Origin: Drosophila persimilis
Lineage: Eukaryota > Arthropoda > Insecta > Diptera > Drosophilidae
Assembly (NCBI RefSeq): GCF_003286085.1
Contig: NW_020825399.1
Location: forward strand, 248,001 to 312,000
Direction of reading: 5' to 3'
Length of the DNA stretch: 64,000 nucleotides
This document shows, in pieces, positions 27,662 to 38,043 of this stretch (its first letter is position 1; each line of letters begins with the position of its first letter). A model generated the notes under the pieces. It saw only the letters and a program-made list of their open reading frames with translations, made no database searches and was not told where the DNA came from. Made by a program: the position numbers and the translations under genes.

Positions 27662-30600
27662 ATGATGCAAACACCGCCGCCGTTGCACTGGAAAGAGAGA
27701 GAGAAGGAAGAAGCTGTACCAGGAACGTCGCGCCCGATTGCAAACGAGAGGGAAGATTTAGAAAATGCGGAAAAGAATACTGAGGACAAGATTGATCAAA
27801 TGATAAAGTTGCTAAGTTTGAAAGTGCTTTGCGATGAGCAACGAGAAATGAAGATCGCTCCAGATAATTTTACAAAAGTTGTGAGCGATTGTGATGGAAA
27901 ATCGGTTCCCATAGAAAAATGGTTTGAGATTTTCGAAAAAAATGCCGACGCATATGAGCTTACTGAAAAGCAAAAGTATGTGCAGGCCAGAGGAAAAATG
28001 ACCGGTGCAACTAAGCTTTTCCTTGAAGCAGAATGCGTGTGCACCTATGAGGAAGTCAAGAACGTATTATTGGATGAATTCACATGTAGCTATAACAGTG
28101 CAGACATTCATAAGCTGCTGCAAGAAAGAAAGAGGAAGAGTAGTGAGTCGATGCACGAGTACTTGCTGCAGATGAGAAAAATAGCAGCAGTCGGACATGT
28201 TGAAGACGCTGCTGTTATAAGCCATATTGTGAACGGTCTGGACATAAGAAAAGAGTATAAGTATGCCATGTATCGCTGTAAGACCTTCAGGGCCTTGAAA
28301 GAAGAGTTCGATATCTATGATCGTTTGAACATATTGGAGAAGAAGGGCAATAACGAACAGCGTAAGACGAGTTTCAAGCAGCAAAGTGGGCAAAGCGGTA
28401 AAAAAGAATATTGCTATAACTGTGGATCAGGAGAACACAAACGCAAAGACTGCAAAGCCGAAACGAAGTGTTTTAACTGCAATCAGAATGGTCACATTTC
28501 GCGTAACTGTCCTTATGAAGCTGATAAAGTTGATAAAGGTCGCGTCATTTTGGATCGCAGTCGCATGAAAGAAATTCAAATAAACGGCATTGTAGTTGAC
28601 TGTCTTGTGGATACAGGGTCAGATGTAACCATAATCAAAGAGAGTATGTTGAAGACCATGAAAAACGTTAAACTTTTGAAGTGGACAACTATGTTGCGCG
28701 GTCTGGGTCAGATATCAACAAAGCCTGTTGGATACTTTAATGCAGAAGTTACCGTGGATAACTTGCAGACCACACAGATGTTTTTAGTAGTCCCCAGTAG
28801 CCAGATTGATTTCGACGCACTTTTGGGGCATGATTTCATTAAAAAGTTCCGTTTCGTCGCTGATATGCAAGGATACACGTTCTTGAAGCATGACGCAGAT
28901 CCTGTGCCAACAGATGAGCATGCTCTTATATATAATGTAACTGAAGATTCATCCTTTGTAGCTCCACCGCAATATCGAAAAGACGTTGAACAGATGATAA
29001 GAAACAGTTACCAAATGCCCACAGAAGTTTCAAAGCAGTCTCCAATTCAACTAAAGATAGTTCCCGACGGAGTAATCAAGCCGTTTCATCACTCACCGAG
29101 TCGTTTATCGACAGACGAAGCCAGTGCCGTAAAGAAGCAAGTCGAAGAATGGATAGAGCAAGGAATCGTACGCAAGTCGTCTTCAAATGTAGCGAGCAGA
29201 GTTGTCGTCGTGAAGAAAAAAGATGGTACACTTAGAGTTTGCGTAGACTACAGGAAGTTAAACAGCATGGTATTGCTGGACTGCTTCCCAGTCCCGATCA
29301 TGGAGGAAGTCTTGGAAAAGCTGCAGTCGGCTAAGTGGTTTACCATAATGGACCTTGAAAACGGATTTTTCCATGTGCCTATGGAAGAGCAAAGCAAGTC
29401 GTATACGGCCTTCGTCACAAAGGAGGGATTATTCGAGTTTAATAAAGCGCCTTTCGGATTCAAGAACTCGCCAGCTGCGTTTATTCGGTTCGTAAGCTAT
29501 ATTTTTCAAGAATTAATCAACTCTGACATTATGCAGCTTTATATGGACGACATAATTGTTTACGCCGCGTCGCCCGAGGTATGCATGAGGAAGACGAAGT
29601 TGGTTCTGGAGACAGCTGCGAAGTTTGGCCTAAAGATCAAGTGGAAGAAATGTAGCTTCATGCAGCCACGCATTAGCTTTCTGGGCCATATCATTGAGGA
29701 CGGGAGAATCTGGCCCGGCAAAGAGAAGACAGCAGCTGTCAGTCGGTTTGCTACGCCCAAAGACATTAAAGCAGTTCAAGCATTTCTGGGACTCACAGGC
29801 TTTTTCAGAAAGTTCATCCCTGGCTATGCACAAGTTGCCCGGCCGCTCACGAATCTACTCAGGAAGGAAGCAGTTTTCAACATTGGCGAAGCAGAGCAAC
29901 AGTCGCTACAAACCTTAAAGAATCTGCTTGTAATCGCACCTGTATTACATTTATACTCACGAGAAGCGCCAACGGAACTCCACACGGATGCATCCAAAGA
30001 AGGTTTCGGAGCAGTTTTGTTGCAGCAGTTTGATGGCAATTTCCACCCGATTTACTATTGGAGTAAAAAGACTACACAAGCTGAGTCCAAACGTCACAGT
30101 TACTATTTGGAGGTCAAAGCTGCGTACCTCGCACTCAAGAAGTTTCGTCACTACCTGTTGGGGATCAAATTTGATCTTGCCACTGACTGTGCGGCGTTTA
30201 AGCAGACAACAACGAAAGCAGATATACCCAGAGAAGTTTCCCAGTGGATTCTGTATATGGAGGACTTTACATTCAAAGTAGTACACCGCCCAGGGGACAG
30301 AATGAGACACGTGGACTGTCTCAGTCGTTTTCCGCAGACATGCATGTTCGTGACGACGGAGCTAACAGCTCGGATAAAGAAAGCACAGCAGGATGACGAT
30401 TTCATCAAAGCCACAGTTGAGATCCTGAAGCAGCACCCATATCAAGACTACAAGCTAAAAGGAGGTCTTCTCTTCAAATCTGTAAATGGCAATGACGTAT
30501 TGGTGGTTCCAAGGCTGATGGAAAGGGAAATCATTCAAGGATCGCATGAAGTTGGTCATTTCTCCACAGCGAAGAAAATGCACTCAGTTCAGCAGCAATA

Positions 30601-31618
30601 CTGGATTCCGCACCTTGAACGGAAAGTAAATAAGTTGATTACTAATTGTATCAGTTGTATAATTTTCAGCAAAAAGTTGGGCAAACAAGAAGGCTATCTT
30701 CATTGCATTGACAAGGGTGACACACCACTATACACGCTGCACGTTGATCATTTGGGACCAATGGATGCGACAGCCAAGCAATACAAGTACATTTTTGCTG
30801 TGGTAGATGCATTCTCCAAGTTTGTGTGGCTGTTCCCAACTAAGTCAACAGGTCACGAAGAAGTTGTGAAGAGGCTGAGAGATTGGTCATTTGTGTTTGG
30901 TTTTCCCAAGCGCATAGTCAGCGACAGAGGAGCAGCGTTTACATCCAACGCATTCAGCGAGTTTCTCAACGAGAACAAAGTCGAACATGTGTGTACAACG
31001 ACAGGTGTGGCGAGAGGCAACGGTCAGATTGAGCGGGTGAACCGTTCAATTTTGGGTATCATCGCAAAGCTCTCAGCTCAGGAGTCAACGAAGTGGTACA
31101 AGCATGTGCCAAAGGTTCAGATGGCGATTAATTCGCATGTGCATTCTACGTTGAAGTCGTCGCCATTCGAGGTCATGTTTGGGACAAAGATGCACAGACA
31201 AGCTGAAAGTCGACTATTGGAGGTTCTCAACGAGGAGTTGGTTACGCAGTTTAACAACGAGCGCCAAGAACTGCGTGACCAAGCGAAACAAAACATTGAG
31301 AAGGCGCAAGAGGTGTACAAGCGCAATTATGATAAAAAACGACGACCTGAGCACGGCTACAGACTAGGAGACATGGTCGCGATCAAGAGGACGCAGTTCG
31401 TCGCAGGACGCAAGTTGGCCAGCGAGTATCTAGGCCCATATGAAGTCACCAAGGTAAAGCGGAACGGTCGCTACGACGTCAGAAAGGTTGCTCAAGTCGA
31501 GGGGCCAAACATCACCGCAACGAGCAGTGACAATATGAAGCTATGGCGTTTTTTCTCAGAGAACGAGGATATATTATCATCTGGGACAGATGGAGATGAG
31601 CAGGAGGGCCGAATGTAA
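27662..31618 (+). CDS. Gag-Pol polyprotein of the mdg3-clade element
   Basis: Uninterrupted 1318-codon ORF. Gag occupies residues 1-280, ending in two CCHC knuckles (CYNCGSGEHKRKDC from 251, CFNCNQNGHISRNC from 270). The protease active site is D317-T-G-S. RT follows, with FTIMDLENGFFHV and Y627-M-D-D. RNase H starts HTDASKEGFGA with D776. Integrase has His962, His966, Cys996, Cys999 and the triad D1029, D1088, E1124, which is an exact D,D-35-E spacing. The C-terminal GPYEV module is at about 1256. All key catalytic residues are present. No stop or frameshift separates Gag from Pol, as in mdg3/blastopia elements. The stop codon is followed by the LTR, so there is no envelope gene. The start was chosen as the first ATG after the leader (an ATGATG); Met2 or slightly later Mets are possible. 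Confidence 0.93.
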   Translation: MMQTPPPLHWKEREKEEAVPGTSRPIANEREDLENAEKNTEDKIDQMIKLLSLKVLCDEQREMKIAPDNFTKVVSDCDGKSVPIEKWFEIFEKNADAYELTEKQKYVQARGKMTGATKLFLEAECVCTYEEVKNVLLDEFTCSYNSADIHKLLQERKRKSSESMHEYLLQMRKIAAVGHVEDAAVISHIVNGLDIRKEYKYAMYRCKTFRALKEEFDIYDRLNILEKKGNNEQRKTSFKQQSGQSGKKEYCYNCGSGEHKRKDCKAETKCFNCNQNGHISRNCPYEADKVDKGRVILDRSRMKEIQINGIVVDCLVDTGSDVTIIKESMLKTMKNVKLLKWTTMLRGLGQISTKPVGYFNAEVTVDNLQTTQMFLVVPSSQIDFDALLGHDFIKKFRFVADMQGYTFLKHDADPVPTDEHALIYNVTEDSSFVAPPQYRKDVEQMIRNSYQMPTEVSKQSPIQLKIVPDGVIKPFHHSPSRLSTDEASAVKKQVEEWIEQGIVRKSSSNVASRVVVVKKKDGTLRVCVDYRKLNSMVLLDCFPVPIMEEVLEKLQSAKWFTIMDLENGFFHVPMEEQSKSYTAFVTKEGLFEFNKAPFGFKNSPAAFIRFVSYIFQELINSDIMQLYMDDIIVYAASPEVCMRKTKLVLETAAKFGLKIKWKKCSFMQPRISFLGHIIEDGRIWPGKEKTAAVSRFATPKDIKAVQAFLGLTGFFRKFIPGYAQVARPLTNLLRKEAVFNIGEAEQQSLQTLKNLLVIAPVLHLYSREAPTELHTDASKEGFGAVLLQQFDGNFHPIYYWSKKTTQAESKRHSYYLEVKAAYLALKKFRHYLLGIKFDLATDCAAFKQTTTKADIPREVSQWILYMEDFTFKVVHRPGDRMRHVDCLSRFPQTCMFVTTELTARIKKAQQDDDFIKATVEILKQHPYQDYKLKGGLLFKSVNGNDVLVVPRLMEREIIQGSHEVGHFSTAKKMHSVQQQYWIPHLERKVNKLITNCISCIIFSKKLGKQEGYLHCIDKGDTPLYTLHVDHLGPMDATAKQYKYIFAVVDAFSKFVWLFPTKSTGHEEVVKRLRDWSFVFGFPKRIVSDRGAAFTSNAFSEFLNENKVEHVCTTTGVARGNGQIERVNRSILGIIAKLSAQESTKWYKHVPKVQMAINSHVHSTLKSSPFEVMFGTKMHRQAESRLLEVLNEELVTQFNNERQELRDQAKQNIEKAQEVYKRNYDKKRRPEHGYRLGDMVAIKRTQFVAGRKLASEYLGPYEVTKVKRNGRYDVRKVAQVEGPNITATSSDNMKLWRFFSENEDILSSGTDGDEQEGRM

Positions 31619-31902
31619 AGGACAGTGTATCAAGCAGTTAACACTATCCCATCTAAATTAACATTTGAACTTAAGATACCATCGATAAGACCTAACCGAT
31701 ATAACCAGACTTAACCGATGTTTAAAAGACCTAGCCGATAAGGGGTTATCGATATGGGAGTCGGTTGTTGGAAGTACAAGCAGAAAGTTGAACAAAAAGT
31801 CGGAAGAACAGAATCATTAATTGCACATCTTAAATCAAACACTTTGTACTCTTTTTCGATCAAAACATTATTAATAAACGATACTTTAATATTAATCTTA
31901 CA
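31614..31902 (+). repeat. 3' LTR of mdg3-clade element
   Basis: 289 bp, overlapping the last codon and stop of Gag-Pol by five bases, followed by the TACA duplication (31903-31906). Confidence 0.93.
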
Positions 31903-32035
31903 TACATTGCAGTATATGCAAACATAATCGTTGCCCGCGTCGTTGTGTGTGTTAACCAGCAATACATTTCCGTAATATCATCGCGTCGGTCGCGCCAATC
32001 ATAATGTTGTGCAAATTTCTGCTACCGCCGAGGGA

Positions 32036-32125
32036 TGCCCTCCGATAAAGCCAGTAAAGTAGCAGTTGGATTCAAAGATCCAAAAGAGGAATCAGAGCTA
32101 TTTGTGCAAAAAATTGAAGGCTGAG
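32036..32125 (+). pseudogene. Truncated BEL gag start
   Basis: A 29-codon frame MPSDKASKVAVGFKDPKEES plus ELFVQKIEG then a stop, with the coding-like phase continuing weakly in other frames for about 60 bases. It resembles a BEL Gag N-terminus by position only. Confidence 0.4.
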
Positions 32126-32586
32126 CAAAGACATTCAGATCTCTCTGTGAAGTGTCTTGTGCTGAAAACATTGCACATCGCCTTCAATTCTAGGCACTGA
32201 CGTATGATATACATATAGTAGAGCTTGATTGCATGCATTTTATTAGTAATCGTATAAATATAACTAAACACACATAAATACATACATATCGACACATACA
32301 GATATATGGAAACGCTATTTGGACGCAACAGTTATATGTACATACATCTATCGTTTACTGCAATCAATGTCGCCCTCCCCCCCCTTTTTTTTTGTTCTAC
32401 CTTAGAACCTAACAAGAAAGTTTGTCCGTTCGTTCACCCAAGCCACGGCGTATAGAAATATCCACACATACATACAAGCCGCAGCACCGGTGCATTATTT
32501 CGTTTTCGCTTTCGCTTCTCCACTGCTACTTGCGTTATATTTGGTGGGAGAATTTTAGTTGCCGCTCTTGAGCTTAACGGTGCACC
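32126..32586. other. A/T-rich gene-less stretch
   Basis: Contains TACATA-type repeats and a polypyrimidine/poly-T run (about 32372-32393). No gene was recognised. Confidence 0.6.
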
Positions 32587-32751
32587 AAGTGACGCGCTAC
32601 CCTACATTCTGAGGGTATATTGTTTTCGGCTGTTACTTGCTAAGTGACGCGATACCCTACATTCTAAGGGTATATTATATTTGGCTGTTACTTGCCAAGT
32701 GACGCGATACCCTACATTCTAAGGGTGTATTGTTTTCGAACGTCACTTGCA
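32587..32751. repeat. Three tandem copies of a 55-bp repeat
   Basis: Units at 32587, 32642 and 32697 begin AAGTGACGCG(A/C)TACCCTACA and contain TTCT(A/G)AGGGT(A/G)TATT. They are about 85-95% alike and head to tail. Confidence 0.93.
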
Positions 32752-32974
32752 ACTATTCTTTCCATTGATACCTAGTGCCTCGACATTCAATTAAAATTCG
32801 TTTTCGATTATCGTTCTCGTTCTCAAACAGTTAAAAAAAAATAATAATAAATAAATAAATAGAAATAATAGTGGTTTGTTGCGTAAAATCTACATACACA
32901 AATAATATGGCAGAAAACAGTAAATCCACTCTTGAAGACTTAAAGATTCGTCCAAGACGTCCTCACAGGTGGCC

Positions 32975-33790
32975 TTAAATAATATTCTGATGGTGGGACC
33001 TTCCATTCCAGAGGAATTATACTCGACACTGCTCCGTTTCCGTCTGCACAGGTTTGCCCTGACTGCTGATATTAAAAAGATGTATCGCCAAGTGATGGTG
33101 AACGAAGCGGATCGCAGTTTCAGCTCATAGTGTGGAGAAGAGACCCTTCTGAATCCTTAAGATTATACAAGTTCAACACTGCAACCACCAGCCCCATTCT
33201 TACCTATCCGGAGTTTGTAAAGGTTGAGTGAGTCTGCGAAGCTCTCATTCCCTAGAGCTGCTAACGTTATTGGGTCCGACTTTTACGTCGATGATTTGTT
33301 GACTGGTGCTGCATGCGTAGAGGAGCTAAGGGCCATTAAGTCGAAAGTGTCTCAGGTTCTTCAGACCGCAGGGTTGGAGTTGACTAAGTGGTCTGCATCT
33401 GAGGGCACAGCCAAACCTATAACAATTTCGGATTCAGAGTCGACAAAGGCGTTTGGAATCTCATGGTTACCTACTGACGATGCCTTTAAGTTCAAAATTG
33501 ACAATTCAGTTATGGGTCTCCGAGCGACAAAACGGAACATACTATCGGTGACCTTAAAGTTGTTTGACCGCCTTAGTTTGTTAAGTCCTATCGTCATAAA
33601 AGGCAAGATCCTATTGCAGGAGCTTTGGCTTAACAAACTAGATTGGGATGAGTCGATCCCGCTGCATTTGAAAACAGCGTGGAATAAGTTGAAAAATACA
33701 CTATCTCAATTGGAAGACATATCCATATCTCGGTTTGTGTATTCCGATCCGATGTCACCAGTTCAAATACATGCCTTTGCTGACGCCTGA
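32975..33790 (+). pseudogene. BEL/Pao reverse transcriptase
   Basis: RT begins LNNILMVGPSIPEELYSTLL and ALTADIKKMYRQV (about 33055-33095, catalytic Asp), has a stop at about 33127, shifts frame, and continues in the 33224-33790 ORF: DFYVDDLLTGAACVEELRAI (YVDD catalytic pair), TKAFGISWLPTDDAFKF, and SPIVIKGKILLQELWLNKLD. The segment between motif A and YVDD (normally about 80 residues) is shortened. The frame ends at HAFADA followed by TGA, where RNase H would begin (FADAS). It is inactive. Confidence 0.85.
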
Positions 33791-33805
33791 GGTTTATAAA
33801 TATCA

Positions 33806-34156
33806 TTGTTGACTTCGAAATCCAAAGTAGCGCCGCTCAAGACCAAAACGCTCCCAAGGCTTGAGTTATGTTCCGCTCACCTTCTCGCAGATCTATATCA
33901 CAGAATCAAGCCCCTAATAAACGTACCCATTGAACGAGTCGTTCATTGGTCGGATTCAGAGGTGACTCTTCATTGGATCCGGTCTCATCCATCGTCGTTG
34001 TCGACTTTCGTTTCAAATAGAGTGACTGATATTCAAGAGTGGTCAGATGACGCTACGTGGCGGCATGTACCCACGAAACAGAACCCAGCAGATATTGTCA
34101 TAAGAGGTTGTGACGTCGACGAAATCGTTCAGTCAATTTGGTTCGAAGGACCATAA
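33806..34156 (+). pseudogene. BEL/Pao RNase H
   Basis: The 116-codon frame includes SKVAPLKTKTLPRLELCSAH (with the catalytic Glu), VHWSDSEVTLHWIRSHPSSL (catalytic Asp in WSDS) and NRVTDIQEWSDDATWRHVPT then KQNPADI. The stop immediately before it separates this from the first RNase H Asp. Confidence 0.8.
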
Positions 34157-34470
34157 TTTCCGAAAGAGGAAGAAGAAAACTGACCCAACGCCAGTTTCGA
34201 ACACTCCGATGATCTTCAGCTGGAAAAGAGGAGGACTGCGGTCGGGCTGACCGCTGCTGTGCGAAGTTCGGAGCTGTTAGATGTCATCGAGGGGTTCTCG
34301 TCACACCTCAAACTGCTTAGAGTGTTCGTGTATGTGTTCCGCTTTAACAGAAAATATAAAGACCCAAGTCTTAAATTCGAAAAAACTATCTCACCGACCG
34401 AATACAATGAAGCCTTTTATAAGATTGTCGAAATCGTCAAGGATCTATAATTGGTCCCAGTCTTCAGCGG

Positions 34471-35278
34471 TTGAACCCATTCATCCATGAAGACACAGGG
34501 ACTTGGTGTAAATTTTCGTTGTTGCCAGTGGGGGGGCGACTAGCCAAAGCTCCTATATCATACGATGACAAGTTTCCTCTGCTTTTGACTAAACGCTCGC
34601 AATTCGTGCGAAGCTATATTCGTCATCTGCATCATTCGAATTTTCATATCGGCCCACGAGCACTTGTAAGCATACTTCGACAGAGCTTTTGGATAGTGAA
34701 CGCTCAGGAGGTCTGCGGTCAGACAGTTCGATCGTGTATGCAAGCCTCGATTGCTGACGCAACTCATGGGGAATTTACCCGCAGATCGACTCCGTGCTCT
34801 CCGCTCATTTTCAATTTGCGTCGTTGATATTTGTGGACCAGTGCACACGACATTGAAAATTCGCGGAAGGCCCCCATACAAATCATACATTGCGCTTTTT
34901 GTTTGTTTTGCGTACAAGGCGGTTCACCTAGAAATAGTTTCCGATCTAAACACTGACTGGTTTTTGTTGGCTTTCCAAAGGTTCGTCGGGCGCCGAGGAT
35001 ATCCTCAAGTCGTCCATTCGGACAACGGGACGAACTTCGTCGGAGCGAGCCGCCATCTCAGCGATCTGCGGATCAGGCTCAAGGAGCAGGGAGACGCAAT
35101 TCGCGACTTCGCGTCAAAAAACGGATGCGAATTTGCGTTCATACCGCCGGGAGCTCCTCACATGGGAGGGCTATGGAAGGCAGGTGTAAAAACTGCCAAG
35201 AGCCTACTCCTACGGGCGGCAGGCAGCGCCCTCCTAACCGCCGAAGAGCTCGCCTCCTCGTCGGCATCGAGGCCATAA
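34471..35278 (+). pseudogene. BEL/Pao integrase, catalytic Glu replaced by Lys
   Basis: Zinc-binding part: RHLHHSNFHIGPRALVSILR (34620-34680), then a shift after VCGQTVRSC. The core frame 34751-35278 reads ICVVDICGPVHT (first Asp), YPQVVHSDNGTNFVGASRHL (second Asp) and PHMGGLWKAGVKTAK. In the other BEL integrases of this window the last motif is GGLWEA or GGAWER, carrying the third catalytic residue. Here AAG encodes Lys, so strand transfer would be lost. The frame changes again near 35270, and the C-terminal part (NVAEDNLPPQMWLVG) continues to about 35670. Confidence 0.85.
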
Positions 35279-35672
35279 TGATCTCGAGGCCGCTGGGAGC
35301 TATCAGCCAAGATTCAAGCGACGGCGAGGCCCTAACATCCGGGCACCTGCTGACAGGCGACTTGTCTCATCAGTCAGGCAAGCGTTTTGGCAGCGAAGGT
35401 CCCGGGAATATACCGTGGGGCTGCAAATTCGGAGCAAATGGCACCAGCGGCAACCGAACCTCGAGGAAGGAGACCTCGTCAACGTGGCCGAGGACAATCT
35501 GCCGCCTCAGATGTGGCTCGTGGGGCTCATCGCCACACAAAAAGGAGAGGACGGCATGGTCAGGGTCGTCGAAATAAAGACTAGCACTGGAGCGGCGGGC
35601 CATATACAAGTTGGCGCCGCTCCCAATATGTTGAAGCCGATGCAAGCGTTCAGCGGGGCCGGTGTTGCGTGA

Positions 35673-35760
35673 CCTTCCCTCTATGCGGCGATTATTGTTT
35701 ATTTCGTCGTAATGTCGTAATTATGAAGTCTAGTGTAAGTTAGGCTAGGGCAAAGCGGGT
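35673..35760. other. Junction between opposite-strand BEL elements
   Basis: About 90 bases with no match to either BEL family by eye (ATTATTGTTTATTTCGTCGT). It may be an LTR start of the plus-strand copy. Confidence 0.35.
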
Positions 35761-35934
35761 ATTGCCGCGCCGGGCAACGCCTCCAAATCTGGGGCCGTAC
35801 GTTTGATAAGCCTCCCGCGTTCAATAGGCCTCCCGTGGTTTGTTCTTCAAGTTGGTTTTATTCAGGTGTTTCATTTACAATATCGGGGCGGGGTGTTAAA
35901 CTATGGGAGCTAGAGCTAAAAAACTTGTACCGCT

Positions 35935-37104
35935 TCAGTAAACTTTTTCCGCTGCCTTTCTTTTCGTTCTTCCTCTTCCTGGCCTATAGCTGCCGTTCGC
36001 CCTGATTAACCCTTTGCTCGGCGCTGTTAATGTTTGTGCTGTTAGGCGCTTTGTGCTATTTAGAGCTGCCACTGCGGTTTCTGCCGTAACATTCCCCCCT
36101 TCGCAAACTTCGTCGCTTGCAGTGATGTTTGCCAAATTTCTGGTTACGCCTTGATCCATTAGTGGGTTCGTTGTCCTCACGTCTAACTTGGCCAGTTTAA
36201 CTATTGGCCGAGTTTGCAGTCCAGATGCAGTGCGGATCACCGCGCTTCGGGCGATCCCGTCCTTGGCTACTCGAAGGTCCATGATGACGCCTTTCCTCCA
36301 CTGCACCTTGGGGCTTGTTTCGTCCGCTAGAACCACGACGTCTCCGAGTTGGATAGGGTTGATTGGGGGTCCATGCCATTTGGTTCGTGGCGTCAGGCAC
36401 AATAGGTACTCCTTCAGCCATCGTTTTCTAAAGCTGTCCACGATCTGCCCTGCAATGCGAAAACTCTTACGAAGCATAGCTCCTATTGCGCTGCTGTCGC
36501 TCTTTGCTGCCATCGAGCTGGTCTCTGCTCTCAGAAAGTGATTCGGTGTAAGTACGTCGTCTTCCGGACACTCCAACGGCACGTAAGTCAGGGGTCGGGA
36601 ATTTAGCATATTTTCTATCCTTGCTAGTGCTGTTCTCAGCACTGGTTCTTGTACGTGTGTCTCCTCTAATATTTCGGCTAGTATGGATTTCACCGATCTG
36701 ATCATCCTTTCCCACGCACCTCCCATGTGGGGTGCTCCTGGGGGTATGAAGGACCATTCTATTTGCGGGTACTTGGTTTCCAGTTCGTTCGGTAGAATTC
36801 TTTCAATTTCTTCTCGTAGTAGGCGGCTGGCTCCTCGGAAGTTCGTCCCGTTGTCCGACACGATTCTCTTGGGGACTCCTCGACGGGCTACGAACATTTC
36901 CAATGTTAGCATGAAGGCGTCTGTTGACAGGGAGTTTGCCAGCTCGATGTGTACTGCTCGCACGGTGAGGCATGTGAATAGTACTCCCCATCGTTTCTCG
37001 CGTCGTCTTCCTACGTTTACCTCCAGTGGTCCGAAGTAGTCGATACCTGTGTTTGTGAATGGCAATTCGTTGATTGCTAGCCTCTCTGGTGGTAGGCTTC
37101 CCAT
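35935..37104 (-). CDS. BEL/Pao integrase core and C-terminus, copy A
   Basis: The 389-codon frame starts MGSLPPERLAINELPFTNTG and has the core triad in NTGIDYFGPLEV, IVSDNGTNFRGASRL and PHMGGAWERMIRSVK (Glu retained). LNSRPLTYVPLECPEDDVLT and the C-terminal VQWRKGVIMDLRVAKDGIAR module follow, then a tail. The zinc-finger part is in another frame upstream (37505-37158: HRKFQHQLTEIVVNEMRQLY, His2; then a break before the Cys pair). The core itself is undamaged, but it can no longer be made as part of an intact Pol. About 97% alike copy B by eye. Confidence 0.85.
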   Translation of the reverse strand: MGSLPPERLAINELPFTNTGIDYFGPLEVNVGRRREKRWGVLFTCLTVRAVHIELANSLSTDAFMLTLEMFVARRGVPKRIVSDNGTNFRGASRLLREEIERILPNELETKYPQIEWSFIPPGAPHMGGAWERMIRSVKSILAEILEETHVQEPVLRTALARIENMLNSRPLTYVPLECPEDDVLTPNHFLRAETSSMAAKSDSSAIGAMLRKSFRIAGQIVDSFRKRWLKEYLLCLTPRTKWHGPPINPIQLGDVVVLADETSPKVQWRKGVIMDLRVAKDGIARSAVIRTASGLQTRPIVKLAKLDVRTTNPLMDQGVTRNLANITASDEVCEGGNVTAETAVAALNSTKRLTAQTLTAPSKGLIRANGSYRPGRGRTKRKAAEKVY

Positions 37105-37449
37105 CTCCGGTGCCTCTGGAAGCGCTCTTTTATTGCGACATCTTTGGCAGGTTTTCGCTACGGCGCGAACTCTTGCAGTCCTGGTATGTGGTACAATTGT
37201 CGCATCTCGTTGACGACGATCTCGGTAAGCTGATGCTGAAACTTCCGATGGAAATAATCAATGAGAAGATTAGTGACGTTATGTCCTCCGGGTAGAATTA
37301 CTGGCCGTTTCAGGTTCCTCGTTATGCCGATCGACTTATCTATGCGGCCGCGTATTCTCAGTACGCCTGTTTCATCGAGGTACGGCGATAATTTGTAGAT
37401 CGAACTTTTCTTACTCACGATTCTTCCTTGTCGTAGAAGAGCCATTTCT

Positions 37450-38043
37450 TCAGAGTAAGCCTCTTCTTGGACCATCCGGTATATAACGATGTTGACATCT
37501 TCCATGTTGCGAAAGCGTGCGGCTAAATTTGCCTCCTCTGATGCGTATTTTGTCCAGAAATCTCCGCACGCATCTCAGGGCTCTGAACTTTTCCCATTTG
37601 CTAAAGCGACATACATTTGGTATTATGCTACTCAGCTTTGATGGCGGTTTCGGCGTATCTGTCCATTCGTGTACGTGTATCCGTTCCAGATTACTCGAGT
37701 TAAGCTGTGTTGTTGGCCAGTATTCTTCCTCGTCAAATAGGAACGACGGACCGGAGAACCATCTCGCTTCCGGTTGGAAACTCGATTCTTTGGTCCACTT
37801 CGTTCCATCGTCTGCTACGTTCAGAGCGGATGGAACCCATTTCCATTCTGATATGTCCGAGGTTTCCAAGATCTCTCCAATTCGGAGCGCAACGAACTGA
37901 TGGTACTTTCGGGCATCTGAACATATCCAATACAACACGTTCTTGGAGTCGGTCCAAAAAACACGTCGCTTGACCTCGACGGAGAGTTCCTGTTTTATGA
38001 GTTTAGCTAGTCGTAGGCCGAGGATCGCTGCCATAAGCTCCAT
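37450..38043 (-). pseudogene. BEL/Pao RNase H, copy A, 5' end deleted
   Basis: Begins MELMAAILGLRLAKLIKQEL (catalytic Glu), then VFWTDSKNVLYWI with the Asp, and NVADDGTKW. The preceding part with the first catalytic Asp (FTDAS in copy B) is missing because of the ~690-bp deletion. About 35 bases upstream of 37540 are also missing relative to copy B (KRDFASEEANLA), shifting the frame into IRGGKFSRTL. Confidence 0.8.

Larger units (their letters stand above)
26968..31902 (+). mobile_element. Full-length mdg3-clade Ty3/Gypsy element (blastopia-like)
   Basis: 4935-bp complete element: 289-bp LTRs (26968-27256 and 31614-31902) starting TGTAAAGGACAG and ending CTTACA, with one visible difference (GTAGAAGC versus GTACAAGC), a primer site right after the 5' LTR, one Gag-Pol ORF, and TACA target duplications. 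The single fused ORF, length and LTR size fit the mdg3/blastopia group of D. melanogaster; the exact family name is inferred. Nearly identical LTRs and an open 1318-codon frame indicate a very recent insertion, probably competent. A minus-strand relative is at 48839-48904 plus 60290-61829. Confidence 0.9.
31907..35670 (+). mobile_element. Degraded BEL/Pao element (continuation after the insertion)
   Basis: Leader, a very short gag start, a gene-less stretch with tandem repeats, then RT, RNase H and integrase on the plus strand. Gag is essentially gone: MPSDKASKVAVGFKDPKEES is followed by a stop at 32123. Stops and frameshifts split pol. It ends at about 35670 after the integrase C-terminus; no 3' LTR is clear before the minus-strand BEL starting near 35752. 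Confidence 0.75.

Noticed and set aside
37517-37900. Plus-strand ORFs opposite copy A RNase H (and 42945-43373 in copy B)
   Set aside because: Antisense shadows conserved only because both BEL copies are similar.
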